Shown one piece after another: positions 14,015-26,946 of a stretch of 64,000 nucleotides of DNA. The translations under genes and the position numbers were made by a program. The stretch is from Auanema rhodensis (lineage: Eukaryota; Nematoda; Chromadorea; Rhabditida; Rhabditidae). Below the pieces are notes generated by a model. It worked only from the letters and a program-made list of their open reading frames with translations. It ran no database searches and was not told where the DNA came from. Position 1 is the first letter of the stretch. Each line of letters begins with the position of its first letter. Location of the stretch: contig OZ059899.1 of NCBI GenBank assembly GCA_964057225.1, forward strand, positions 11,842,001 through 11,906,000, written 5' to 3'.

Positions 14015-16013
14015 AAAATTCAAGTAAATTTAAAAGGAAATAAATGCTTTGAGATAATCTAACCATTTCATTCTGTTAAACTACTTGCCCACTTGTCCGA
14101 GTTGCAAATCAGGAGATTCTCGTGCTTGAGGATCAAAATTATGAAGAATCGACGGTTCTTTTTTCTTTTGGTTCTTATCCGTTTCTGAAGAGCCAGTAGA
14201 ATAGAAGAAGAACAGTAGATACTAGAAGAGCCATTGAAGTACCTTCTCCAACATGGCAGCATCATTATGACTCTTCAGCTATGCTCAGACATCTCAAAAT
14301 CTAGCGATTTTGACGTTCATATGCTTGTTTTTAGTGAAATGTTGCTGAACCCTTATATAACAAAAGCAATAGATATACATATGCATGTATGTACTACAAC
14401 CCATGTTACCGTAATCAGTTTCAATATATTTTCTTTTTCTTTTTTTCTCCTTTCTAAGCAGGGTCTTATAAACCCTATAGAAAAGAAAGCTGTTTCGAGA
14501 ATGAGCAGTCTTGGAAAATCTGCTTTACTTATAGAGTTCATTGAATGGTCAAACCATTTGCATCTGATTACGCTATTAGGCGAGCTGCACGAAAAATATG
14601 GAAAGAAGCTCAACAGAAGGCTTTCATTCGCAGTTTTTGGAGCAAATTCTGAAAACTCAAGAATTTTTTTTCATTTTATTACAAAACCTTGTAAAAATTG
14701 AATAATGGAAGATAAAATAACTACATTTTCTTATTTATTAGCATTTATAAATCCAATAATTTGAATGTTTATCATTCATATGCTTCAAATTAGACGACAA
14801 TCACGACAGTTCTGATTTAACAAGAAATAATTGAATTACTCTACTTCGTTGAACTTGTTCAATTGCTGAATATATAGTTGAAGCATTTGTTTCTCGCTCA
14901 TCATATTTCATCCTAATCTCTCTATATTCCGCTTATTCTTTCATTTGATTCTCATGAAATTGACCCATTTACCAGTTCTAATATGATTTTCATCTGATTT
15001 TCGTTCAGCAACAGTTGTTATATCTAGATTAGAACTATTGCATTAAATAAGATATTCCATGAAATATGACCAAAAATGTTGTATTTGGTTGAATGTTATC
15101 AGGCAGATGTGGTTTATACACAGATTGTATTGTCCTGCATAGCCAAGTTTAGCTGAAAGAGTCTGGAGAAATCATGTTTTTGATGAAATGTTTCGATGAA
15201 GCTTATTATGTACTTGCTCTTCTGATTTTGAAAATTTTCTTTAAAAGAAAAAAATACTTTCTACTAAGTAGAGATTAAGGAGGGGTGAAAGGACTCGAAA
15301 GGCCAAGACGGAAAGAGTTGGAATAGAAAGAGGAAGACTTGGTTGGAATCTTCCTTCTGAACCCGCTGATTGGGTAGGCCAGAGGGTGACTGGTTGATTC
15401 ACAACAGGGCATTCTCCTATGGTCTTCTTATTCTTCGTTATTCTCTCTGACTCTCTTTCTCCGTTCACCCTCCTGAAGCTTCATTTATCTGTCCCTTTTC
15501 GTTGTTTCTTTCGTACTCTCCAGCCTAATATGCTTGTGGCAATTTCTACAGCGGATATTCTTTAACTAGTCGTCAATTAGGATGCCCTGAGGATTGATAA
15601 TGGACAGAAGAGGGTTAAACTGCCTAGAAGACAATGTCCAAATATGGTTGTTTAGATTAGTATCTTTATTCACAAATATTTCATCGTCTATTCTCTGTCT
15701 ATCTTCAAAATATCTTTGAAATCTATTGTTTCTTTGTGTACACAAGAAGATACACATACATACATACATGTATACATATTCTATATTCATATTATAAACT
15801 GATTTACTTTTATATTTTCTTTTCCAAGTAATTTTCATTTGTTTCCTGATCGTTCGAGAATTCTGCTTACTTCAACCACACATCTGTTTATTCCTTCGTT
15901 TCTCTATTTTTCCAATTTTTGGTCGGCTTTATTACAAATAAAATAATTTCATCTCTGATATTAGACACAAAATTTAAGATTTTCAGAAGTTGTCGTTCGT
16001 TTGTCATCTTTTG

Positions 16014-16038
16014 ACATCATCATCATCATCATCATCAT
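16014..16038. repeat. (CAT)n microsatellite
   Basis: Eight consecutive CAT/ATC triplets in noncoding DNA. Confidence 0.9.
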
Positions 16039-16823
16039 ACGTTTTTGATGTTTTTAGCGGCCCTTTCATCTTGTTGAGTGCTTTTTCTTAGATTTAGAAT
16101 ATTCTACATGTCCTAAATGGTCATCTTGATGACAATCATAATTGTGTCAGAAGGCGTCATGTTCGACGAAAAGACTAGAAGGCGATATGCAAGCGTATTC
16201 AAGCCTAGCCTAGAATGTATCAAACATTTGAAAACGTCATCTCACCATATATGCCCTTATTCTATTTCTAAGCTATTTAGAGCTCTTTGTGTCGATGAAC
16301 AACTGGATCTATCCATGATATATCTGGAAAAGATGAAACATTTTCTCAGATACTAAGCAGTATATGTACAATATTTGCCGAATTGTTGCCAGTGTGTCCA
16401 CTTAATTTTCAATTTCCTCTCATTTTTCGAAGGATATTGTAAGAGAATTAGTCTCAATTGCCATATTGTTCGATTGAAACTATATGAATTTTTGAAATTG
16501 AATCCAACTTAAAAGATTTTTAATTCAACCGGAGTGCGAATGTATGTATGTGTGTGTGTGGTAGTCAAAATTAAATTTTAGAACCAACTACTGTTCCAGA
16601 ATATTCTTTTTATCTCGCAAAACCATTCTAAACATTTATTGTTCTTTTCGTTCTATATTTCTATTGTTTTTTTTTCCCCAATAACTCTTCATAATCCATG
16701 TTAGAATAAGCATAAATTCAATAAAATAGTCGATTGCGAAAGAAGACAAAAAACTAACAAAAACTGAAGTCGGTTTGTGTATTTACTCTTCCACACAGTT
16801 TCTTTCACATCTTTTGTATTAAA

Positions 16824-16832
16824 AGAGAAAGA

Positions 16833-16880
<48 letters not shown>

Positions 16881-16910
16881 GGGGGGGGGAGAGAGAAAGA
16901 AAGTGAGAGA
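16824..16910. repeat. Long purine tract, mainly (GA)n with a G9 run
   Basis: About 85 bases of almost pure A/G, including a long GA array and nine consecutive G at 16881-16889. Confidence 0.9.
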
Positions 16911-17807
16911 AGAAAAAAGAAAAATTTATTAAAAAAAAGCTTAAAGGATATTAGGCTATTACCGAAGAAAGTGCTGCTTCTTTTTCACTTCAAATGCCTA
17001 TTCTCCCGACTTTGGTGCTTAGCAAGAAGAAATCCGTGGGAACGGCCACCAATTTTCAATCCATCTGAAGTTTTTGGTTTCGTTTTACATTTCCTTTTTA
17101 CTTTTTCAAATTGCTCTGATCTTTTTTTCTTTGCTAACTGCCTTTTGCTCGAACTTCATGTCTGTATAACCTTATATTAGATGAATGAGTGAGTGCCTAT
17201 GATGCATAAGCATGTGTATATTGAAGCCTCTAGAGAGTGTCTGTTGTCTCTCCATTCAACATTCATCTAAGAAAATGAAGTTTTCCTAATTTAACCAACG
17301 TTTAGCCTTCCTCCAGCTCAAACATATGAAAACTGTTAACATATCCCAAAATTTCTTATTGCTTTTTGCTGTTCACTAATGTTCTACCTCCTACATGCCC
17401 ACTTTATTAGTCATCGTTAAGTTTTTGTTCAAAAACTTCAAAACTCTGCTTTTCCTTGTTTTGTTGATCCTCAATCTAATAAACTATATTGTCTATACAA
17501 TTCTTTCTTGGTTATGTTTAGAAGTAAGCTTAAAAGTTATGTTACAACTACAACTTTATCTCACTCTTCTTCCTTCCATGAAATATCGCTTTATAGTTTT
17601 TTTTCCAGAGGTATTATATTATTTTTAATATGGATATACAGTGAAAGTTTGTACTAAAAATCCTGTTTTTACAAATATTATGAGAATAGCAGTAAGATAG
17701 AGAAACTCTTGAAACGAAGTGTGTATACGAGAGAGAGAGATGAGAAAAAGGAATAGAAGGGAAAAATTGAGAGAATACAAAGTAGGAAAAGAAGAAGTTT
17801 TCTTTCT

Positions 17808-17850
17808 CCCCCCCCCCCCATTCTCTCTCTCTCTCTTCCTCTCTTCGTTT
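17808..17850. repeat. C12 homopolymer followed by (CT)n tract
   Basis: Twelve consecutive C (17808-17819) followed by a CT-rich tract; borders a G+C-richer island at 17880-18070. Confidence 0.85.
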
Positions 17851-20802
17851 CCCTTCCTATCGTTCTTCTCTTACAGCTCTGGGGTTGGATGGAAGACTGG
17901 TGTCTCGGAAATAACTCAATTTGTCAATGCTTTTCAGGCTTTCCAACGTCCTATGAGCTGTGGCTCTCCGCCTTCTCCCAAAAAGGACGAGCCCCTCACC
18001 CCGACCACCGACGGCAACACACTTTCTTTATCTCGGAAGCTAGCTATCTGTTCGGTTGAAAAACAATAGAATCTGAAAAACTGGACAGACCTCCACTGCT
18101 GTATTTTTTTCTTCGACATGGTTGTTTTACACATTAAATTAGTTTGTCTTGATGTTATTATATTGAATGTTTTTCAATATAATCTTTTTCTTTCTTTCTT
18201 TTTTCAATTTTATATCTTTTCATCTGTCTATTCTCTCTACATTCAATTCAATGCTCCATTGGCTACGGGTGTTTCTTTGTTGTTTAACATCTATTTCATT
18301 AGATGCTCTTTTAATTTATTTCATATTCTTAAATTCATGTTCATTCATCTAACACATCATGTAATAATGTCAGTGCATATCCTCTTCTCTGAGAAAGTAT
18401 GTAGCAAGATGTAATCTAGTACAAACCTCATTCATTCACATATAAAACTCCTGTGTTAGATGCATCGCAATCTTCAATAGCTTCGACTTCTTCTTGTTTT
18501 CATCATCAGATCATAGACTTTCTTCATTACCTTTTATATTTTCCTCAGCTTCTGTGTTGTTTCTATTTCTCGTTTTAACTCATTTCCTTTTTTCCCCTTT
18601 TTTTTATTCACATACCAATTTCTATTACTATTGCAACTTTTACTTCTCTCTCTCCCTCTCTCTGCTTTTCCCTCTCGCTTTCTTTGCATGCCTTTCTCTC
18701 TCTATCTCTCTCTTTTCGCTTACACTGTTTGCTGATTGCAGTATTTGGTCCTGCAGTCTGTTCAATATACACCTCTCTATCTAATTGGTGGCCTTAATGG
18801 ATTACGGTAGGCAATGGTCTCGCTTTCTTGGAAGATTTAAGAGTGAAATAGACAAAACAAGCTAATTCTATTTTCATACCTCATGTTGTCTCTATCGCCC
18901 CCAGTGACTAAATCTTCAACTATAAATATATCCTAATTTTAAAAGAAAAGTAAAAAGAATAGAAAGTATAAGGATTAAAGAAGATAGATAGATAGACGAT
19001 ACTTAAAGAGAAGTAGAGAAAGTTAAAGGAAGTAAGAGGGAGATAGATAGATAGAGAAGGTTAAACAGAGTGTGGTAGTGAAAAAAGCCGGAAAGAAATA
19101 GAAATATAGGAAAGAGAAACATATGGAAGAATAACGAAGAAAGTTTCTGTTTTTAAGTTTTCTAATTCTCTGCAATTGTTGCGACGTTGTTTTCGTCGAG
19201 CCAGCAATATTCTGCTATCCATCTCTCTTTCTTCATATTTCATATCCAAAGAGCATAGCAGCAAAGTCAAATCTGAAGATTTATGTGGATATAGAACCGT
19301 CTTCTTTTCTTGAGCTATCAGTATTACATCCAATTAATTCCTTATTTTATAGCTATTGTTTATAATACTTTGTTATAAAGCTAAAACAAACCAGTCAAAT
19401 GCTCATAATAGAAATGTAGCTAACATGAAATTAGAGAAAAGATAAACGATGTGAAGGTTTAAATATGTGTAAACAAAAGCTATTAAGGATAAGATACTGA
19501 CACATCTTCTGCCAATCTTTTTTTCATCCCGTTTTTTGTCCTCTTCGTAACTCCATATTCTAGAGGTTATTTTTGAAAAAGAAAAAAAGAAGCAAACAAG
19601 CAAACCCGAATATTCTGGAAGAACGCTACTTACATGAACAAAACCGCAATAGCAAAGGACATTTTCTTAAGCATTGAAGGGGACATCACTTGCTAAACGT
19701 GAATTAGGATAAATCTCTGGAGAACCGTGTCCATGTTATCTGATTTCCGACTGGCAACCATTGACTTCATCGTCTGCCAAGTTGATGGCAGTCTTCGGAG
19801 GCAATTGTGATTCATAGCAGCTTCACTTTCCCTTGGAAGACATCTGACTAGATATCCCTGGAGACAGTCGCGGTCCATTCTCTTGGTTCTTCCTTCGAAT
19901 TTCTCTATTTTCTAGCTTGGCATATCGGGAACACGAAACTTTTGATCATCTGATATAATATTTTCAGTTGATTTTTCTATTATTTCAACTTTAGTTCTAT
20001 TCATAGTTCAATTTTCAATTTCGTATACTTCGACTTCTGCCGAGTTTAACTCTTTCACTGAACGAACCTTTGATTTTTGAGCTGCTGATGAGCAACTGAT
20101 CAATCACGTTGCGCTGTTGATCATGATCAGCCCACTTTAATTAATCAGAAATTCTTCTGAATTGTTTGATAACATTAACTGACTGTTCCTAACCTTAGCA
20201 TATATTAATATTTATATATTAATGTTTTCTTTTCCAAAAAAAAAAAAATGTTTTGATTGCCAAGTCAGAAAACCTATCTGTTCTTCCAGTTCTCGAGGAG
20301 AGCCAATTTCCTCATAAGATGAAGAACCGATAGATGAGAGAAAGATTGTATTACACATGACATTCTATTCTTACGTTTAGTGCATCATCTGAATTTATAA
20401 TAAAACAAAAAAAAAACATTTTATTTTACTATTTGTATTTGCTTTTTAACAAAAAAAAACTTAAATATCATGAAATGAGTAGCAGCTCAATGATTAAATT
20501 TGAGAAAAAAAAATCGAATTGCTATTCATAATTGACCTGAGCAAGAAAATAGCTGCTCCTCATTATGTCATATGTAATCTAATTTGCATATCCACGTAGC
20601 TCTCACGTAAAGGAAGCGTATTTCTTGCATTCGGTTCAGTCGGTTGTTATTGTTGTGGTCTTAAACTCTCTTATCATCAAAAACTAGTTTTCCGCCTTTT
20701 TTATTATTTTTGAGTTAAATTAATTTTTCTCTTTGCAATAATATCTTTAAGACATGTTTTTGAGCCAAGCTTCATACTTATTAACTTCGTTTTACAGTAT
20801 TT

Positions 20803-22659
20803 ATGGACTCGACGGTCTCGTCGTGGTCTGATGAATTGGAAAAAGATTTTGACAAAGCATTTGTATCACTCGATTTACTGCTAGGTGAAATCGATAGTGA
20901 TCAGGTAACACTCAAGTTATTGAGTACATCTGTCGTATTTTCAAAAACTTAGGTTGAAATCACATATGAGGGTCGTCAGAAGATGACAGCACTCAGTGCT
21001 TGCTTCGCTCAGCTTATACATAAAGCACATACAATGCAGCATTCTATAACCAAACAAGAAAAAGTTAGTTTTTCGTCCATTTTTCATGACATACTATTAT
21101 TTTGTTTTGTTTGTTTTTCTAAATTCAAATCTATATGCTGCATAATATCATATATTTTATCTGTTTTCTTGTACAGGAGCTTGCTCAGCTACGAGAAACA
21201 CTTTCACAAGCAAATGCTGGAGCTAGAGCATTAGAAAAAGAAGCTCAACAGCTTATGTTACAGGTATATTTCTATCTAACTTTTATGTTTATATTTATTC
21301 ATTTTAAAGGTACATACATTGCAATGTCAATTACATTCAAAAACTGCGCCTCATGAGTCAGATATGATTAAAAAGAAATTGGTGAATATATATATTTATA
21401 TATTGTTTATGAAATGTTATTGAATTTCTGTGTAGGAAGGAGAAATATTGTCTTTTCGTGCTGAATTGATTCCTTCACTTATGGCTGATTGTGAGGCTGA
21501 TGACTTACGCAAGGAGAACGAACGGCAAAGACGCTTGATATCAGCATTAGAAACTGAAGTGTTCGGAGCTCGTTTAGCCGCAAAATATTTAGATAAGGTA
21601 AATGAATAATATATATTTATATATTTATATATGTATATATTATAGGAACTTGCTGGACGAATTCAACAAATTCAATTGTTGGGGCGAAATATGAGAGGAG
21701 TAGAACATGATCGTTTGTGGAACCAACTTGAAGCTGAAATCCATCTGCATCGACATAAAACTGTGATAAGAGCTTGCCGGTATGATTATTTCATTATGCA
21801 TCATTTTTCTGAGATAATCCGTTTTAGCGGTAGGGGTAATACTAAAGGCTTAGCTGTTCCTCCCCGACATGATACCAGAAACCTGCGACGACGAAAAGGC
21901 GTCGGGGAAAATCGGCAAGTGCACTTACCAAAGCTTCCACATGAAGGACTAGGAATATCAATTACAGTTAGTTTATCATCTATTGGGAAATATTCAAAAT
22001 ATATGAATCATAGGGCGGAACTGAGCATGCATTACCTATCGTCATTTCTGAAATACAACCTGGCCAACCAGCTGATAGGTGTGGCCAATTATTCGTAAGC
22101 ATTAAACAATTATTCCAAGTTTATTTCCAAATTTAATTTTATAGGTAGGAGATGCAATTTTATCTGTGAACGGATTCGATTTGCGTCAGGCACGACACCA
22201 AGAAGCTGTCGACATATTGAGCAGCCAGGTAAGAACTTATCATTGTCACATATTCTTATCAATTTAAACAATTGCTCGGAATAGCAATAATTATTTTATT
22301 GGAACGAAAATATTTTTTTTTCTTGTTGAAATTAGCTTCTATTATATATATTCTTTGTTTAAACATGCCTTCAGCAGGGAGACTTGAATTTGGAAGTTGT
22401 ATACGTGGCTCCAGATGAAGACTCCGACGATGACGGCACAGTTATGTTAGCTGATAGCGCTGGATGCTTGTAAGTATTTATTATTATTTTGTATTTATTG
22501 TTATTTTTAATATTATATTGTATTAATATATTAATGTTTATGTGTTTCAGATATAATATGTATAACAATGCTATAAACGAGGAACCATCATCAAGTCGCT
22601 CGTCTACAGTATCACAGCATAATTCAGAAGGAGGAAGCTCAGACATCAAGGCTTCTTAA
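20803..22659 (+). CDS. GOPC/PIST-like Golgi coiled-coil and PDZ protein, 391 aa
   Basis: Golgi-associated adaptor that binds membrane proteins through its PDZ domain and controls their trafficking and degradation. Eleven exons in phase (20803-20904, 20953-21063, 21177-21263, 21310-21381, 21436-21597, 21646-21779, 21828-21966, 22014-22094, 22145-22228, 22375-22469, 22551-22659). Residues 1-35 match the GOPC N-terminus ([16 protein letters not shown]). A long coiled coil runs about 70-220 ([42 protein letters not shown]). One PDZ domain follows at about 270-355, with carboxylate-binding loop GLGISITGG and [10 protein letters not shown]. The tail is acidic then serine-rich. A splice-acceptor-like TTTACAG ends at 20797, five bases before the ATG. 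The family assignment is firm; human GOPC is about 60-70 residues longer. Confidence 0.93.
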
Positions 22660-25600
22660 GATCCTTGAAAAAACAGAATAGTTTTTCTACTGTAATTTAT
22701 ATACCTGTAGTGCCAAAATTATTACGTAAGCCAATTTGATTTGATTATGAATTCGAGTTGCTTATCTTTTTTTTTTCAATTTATTAGGTGTCCTTCTTTT
22801 GCCTTACGGGTATCCTACTCAGTATTGCTCATTTCCGTTTTTTTAACCCTATTTTTAAACATTTTCTGTAAGCAAGTGAGGACACTTTCATAAGTATTGA
22901 CGTAATAATTGCAAACCTTCTACGTAAATAAGTTAATGAGCTGAAAAGTTGTCTATAAGACGGTGTACCTAATGTATTATACTAAATTTTGAAATTGATC
23001 ATAAATATTTTTATCAAACCGGGAAATGTTTTATCTTTGCTTCATCAGCATTCGAATGTTTCCAAACCTGTGTACAGAAGCCATATAATGACGAATTTTG
23101 ACTTTTAACGAGCAATATAGTTGAATAAGTTATGTAAGTTCTTTTTGTGTGTAATCATTTCGCTATGTGACGCCGCCATGTTAATTATTACTTTTATATT
23201 TTATTATTACTTTTCGTGATAATACTTTGAATTACTCCGCGTGGGTTCATGGTGGGGTGTAGCCATTAGAGTGTACATTCGCAGATTATCTATAAGACCG
23301 ATTAGCTACTGTTCAAGTCACTATCTACATGGGGTACGATGAGCGAAAGTCATCTAGAGTGCAAAGTCCAAATGTAAACCTGCATAAAGACAGGACAATA
23401 TCAGTTTTACAAGATTTTTCAAAACTAATATGATGTGCATATGCAGACATAAATGAATGATTATTTTAAAATATTTATACAATTCATCCATACAATTTAC
23501 AATTAATATCAAAAGAATGTGATGCTTATGATGTAACAATTTCTATTGACCGGTATTAATTTTTGGTTTGAAAAATGGACCAACACAAATTCAAATTCCT
23601 GGATTATGTTCATAGTTCATTTTAATTATCTGGATTGAATATGCGGTTGATAGTACTTACTCAATACTGAATCATTATTTGTTTTTAGATTAACGTTGGT
23701 TCCTCTTGTAGTAGGCTGGCAAATTCTTATTCTTGCTATACGCCTATACAGTGAATGCTGGTAGGAATTTATAGGGAAACTATGGAATTCGTATCTCAAT
23801 ACAGGTTAGCTTTTTTTTTCCTCGTTTTAATTCATTTTTAATTCACTACTATTTTGTACATTTTTTATGTTATTGATTTCATATATTTTTGATTTATGCA
23901 AAGATTTGCATGATTTTGTAGTTTCATATCATAACATTTTTATGAATAGCAGTAAGCTATAACGTTAACCGATGAGCTGGTGACGTGATAGGTCTATCTG
24001 ATCCATTAGGAGGGTTTTGTGTCTTGCTACGGTTCTCGCTTTGTCTATTGCTCCGTCATTCAGTCAATGCTTATCTTTGCCATCTTTTCTCTCGCTCTTT
24101 GTAAACGCGAAGAGGCTTTATTTACATGATGAATCGTTGAGCTGAAGCTAACTTTTTTGTTATATCCCTTTGATTATTCGACAAATTTTTTTTCCTAAGA
24201 ATAAGTTGATGCATTCGGGTTCATAGCGGGTCCAAAGGGCTATAAGCACATAATCAGAACGTTTTTGATTTAATCTTGACTCGCAGGGCCACTCCTACAA
24301 AATGTTGCCCAAAAATAACACATTTATAAATATTTGATAGTGTCATGTCTGTTTGTAGACTATAGGATGGCTTATGATTTCTTAGCTTTACATCCTTCAA
24401 ACTTAACTACGTTATCATAATATTTTTTGCCATTCTTCAATGTCTGACTATGTACACTTCATATGAAATCAATATATCTTATTGGTCTAGCACTTTAAGT
24501 TATGTCATCGATAATATTGTTTTCATTAAAATCGAATTCATTGTTTCGTGTCCGCCTCACACGCTTTTTTTTCTTTTCCTGACTTTATACCCTTTTTCTA
24601 GCCTCCATTCTATTCTTTTCAATGCTTTTATTGCTTTCATATTTTTTTCAATTTTCTTTTATGTTTTTTACGTTATTAACAATACGATTATATGTAATAT
24701 CCTTATTTTTTGTTCTAGGACTAATTTCAAGATATCTTGCACTACCAAATTTTTGGATCTCAGTTCATGACCCAGTTTCCTTTAGTTTATGTGAGTTGAA
24801 ATTTTTTGTTGGAATTACTGATTATTCTCGTATTTCTTTTGGACTGATAACTATCGGCATTTTGTCTTGAACTGTTTCAATATTTATACGTTTACTATCG
24901 CATAATTAAAAAAATATTAGCCATAAAATTTGCATTTTTGGAAAATAGCAAGAAAATGATCTGCAAAACTTAGTAATTTCTGTACAGACATGAGTATTCT
25001 CGTGCCAATTTTAATTTTCCCAGTTTGAAAGTTTGTGCCTACAAGTAATGTTAAAGTATCTTGCCCTTTTTCTAATATTGTTATTAAGTAAGATGGTCAT
25101 ATGCTATCTAAATCATAGATCATAGCACAGGTTTTAATAAGGTTTGTAACATTTGAAAGCTATCCTGTTGGTAATTACATTCCACCTGAACTTTGGTGCA
25201 GTTTTACCATAATTGATGCAGGTTGCCGACTAGGCCTTGAACGATGACTCGCTCTATTACATCAGGGATAGCATTTTTTCTTGAACGGAACTAAAAAAAG
25301 AAGAGCTCAAAGAAAAATCATTTTGAAATTCATCAATATGATCACGTATTCATTCATAAATTACGTTTGAAGCTTCATTTTATGTACGATGATATCAGAA
25401 GCAGTTACATTTCGACATTGTTGTACAACGTTTTACATTTGATTTTGTAGCGGAACAGTATTTCCCATACATCATGGTGCTGCAGTTTAAAACACTGAAA
25501 CCTTGATTCTTGCATTTTACTGGCTTACCATCGAGAGAATAACTATTTCGGAAGCATCATTCTATTTTGAGATCTTCTTTCATTTTTAAGACAGGATTTC

Positions 25601-26946
25601 TATTCATTATTGGTCACGCCTTGCTATTGTGGAAACTTAGAAAAATCGGTAAGGGTCGGGCATTTCTTGTTTCTTCGTCTTGTGTATGTGTATTTCTACC
25701 TATATGTCTTCTCGCACTTCTTTTTTCACGGTCATTTTCTAGTGATCGATCTCGATTTAGAAGTTATCTAAAAAATTCTAGTACTGATAGTTCATAAGCA
25801 TGAATTGTTTGTAGGCATATCCATATATTTCCACTTGGCCTTTGCTTTTAATACTTTATTGATATTATTCTTTCCCACATTTCAACATTACTTATCGATT
25901 GGATAGATTGTCATGATCCAGTTAACTGCCTACAACTATTTTAGTATCGTTTCTGCTTTTGTTTTACTATTCTGTTCTAATGTTGTCATGCTTCCTTGTC
26001 TTTGCTCTCTGTTTGTGATGTTCGTAAACTTAGCTAATATGAATTGCGGTCCGACTTGTCGATGTTTTCCGAGTCATGAAAAACATTCCTGCCTGTGCAT
26101 TGGGGTCGGCTCGTGAAGGATCTGGTTCTTCGTATCCCTGCTGCACGAGCTCTATTCATTTTGATGTAAAATGGACATGCATTACATTCCTATAACCCGT
26201 CCATATTAAAAAATTGTTCGTCTTACCTCGTTTGTTATTGTGTATTCAACTTTCTTTTCAAATTATCTTGTCTGTTTGAATATCGTTCAAGATAACTTGC
26301 TCTCCGCATTTATTCTTGACCTGTCATTTCTAATTACTCCGGTCTTTGGAACTTTTATTAAGTGATGAAAAGGAATTAAAATTTTCATTTTCTGATCAAC
26401 ATATATTACAATTGTCAATTTTTTAAAGTTATTTTGATAAGAAACTGTATAAATCGTGTTCTTAATCGCTACTTTTCTTGTCAATGTGTAGCAAACTAGA
26501 CAGTTAGGCATTTCCTATACGATTTCCCTTGGTACGTAATTCATGTTTTCCAACACCTCACTTAGCACAAAAAAACTGTTACTGATCGTACAGCATCCTA
26601 GTTCTTTAAGGATCGAAGAGCATGGCGTTCTTTCGTTACATGAAGCAACTATCGAACTTGAAATGTATTACCTTTTGTTCCGAAATTCCTAATGCTAGTG
26701 ATCAGGAATTCCATATACTCTACATAATTAACTAATAGTTTCAAATACAATAATTCATTTTTCTATTTAAATGCGCACATGACAGCTAATTAAGTTCGAA
26801 ATACGCAATTTTGAGTGGGAACCTTCATATTCTATTATATTTTATTATCGTTATTATCAGACAACTGTCATCTTTCTTGATCGTGGACTGTTCCCCATAT
26901 GGGTTGACTTGAAATTGTATCTTTCATTATCGATTTGTTGCAGAAG
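22660..26946. other. 4.3-kb stretch without a recognisable gene
   Basis: AT-rich, starting with the GOPC 3' UTR. Open frames are short, T-rich and hydrophobic, as expected by chance in AT-rich DNA. No RNA gene or repeat family recognised. It may contain the distal promoter of the IP3 kinase gene. Confidence 0.5.

Larger units (their letters stand above)
12401..20802. other. 8.4-kb stretch without a recognisable gene
   Basis: AT-rich, with purine and pyrimidine tracts (13984-14012, 16824-16910, 17808-17850), a CAT tract and scattered G+C-richer islands near 13600-13790, 15270-15480 and 17880-18070. Some islands hold open frames of 60-90 codons that begin after acceptor-like sites (for example after 14461), but none matches a family I know and none extends by splicing. 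These are more likely regulatory or relic sequence than genes. The start of the stretch is the FAM91 3' UTR and the end is the GOPC promoter region. Confidence 0.5.

Noticed and set aside
14461-14700. Open frame after a long pyrimidine tract and GCAG, looking like an exon
   Set aside because: No family resemblance, no partner exon in phase, and the 155-codon version runs through the acceptor itself.
16117-16356. 79-codon frame starting at an ATG
   Set aside because: No homology, no splice context and no promoter evidence; within chance expectation for 8 kb.
17719-18069. 116-codon frame spanning a GA/CT tract and a G+C-rich island
   Set aside because: Most of it is low-complexity translation of the CT and poly-C tract; the remaining 60 codons match nothing.
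20085-20129. CTGATGAG core and a 12-bp palindrome TGATCATGATCA, considered as a hammerhead ribozyme
   Set aside because: The GAAA core and required helices are absent; the palindrome alone is short.
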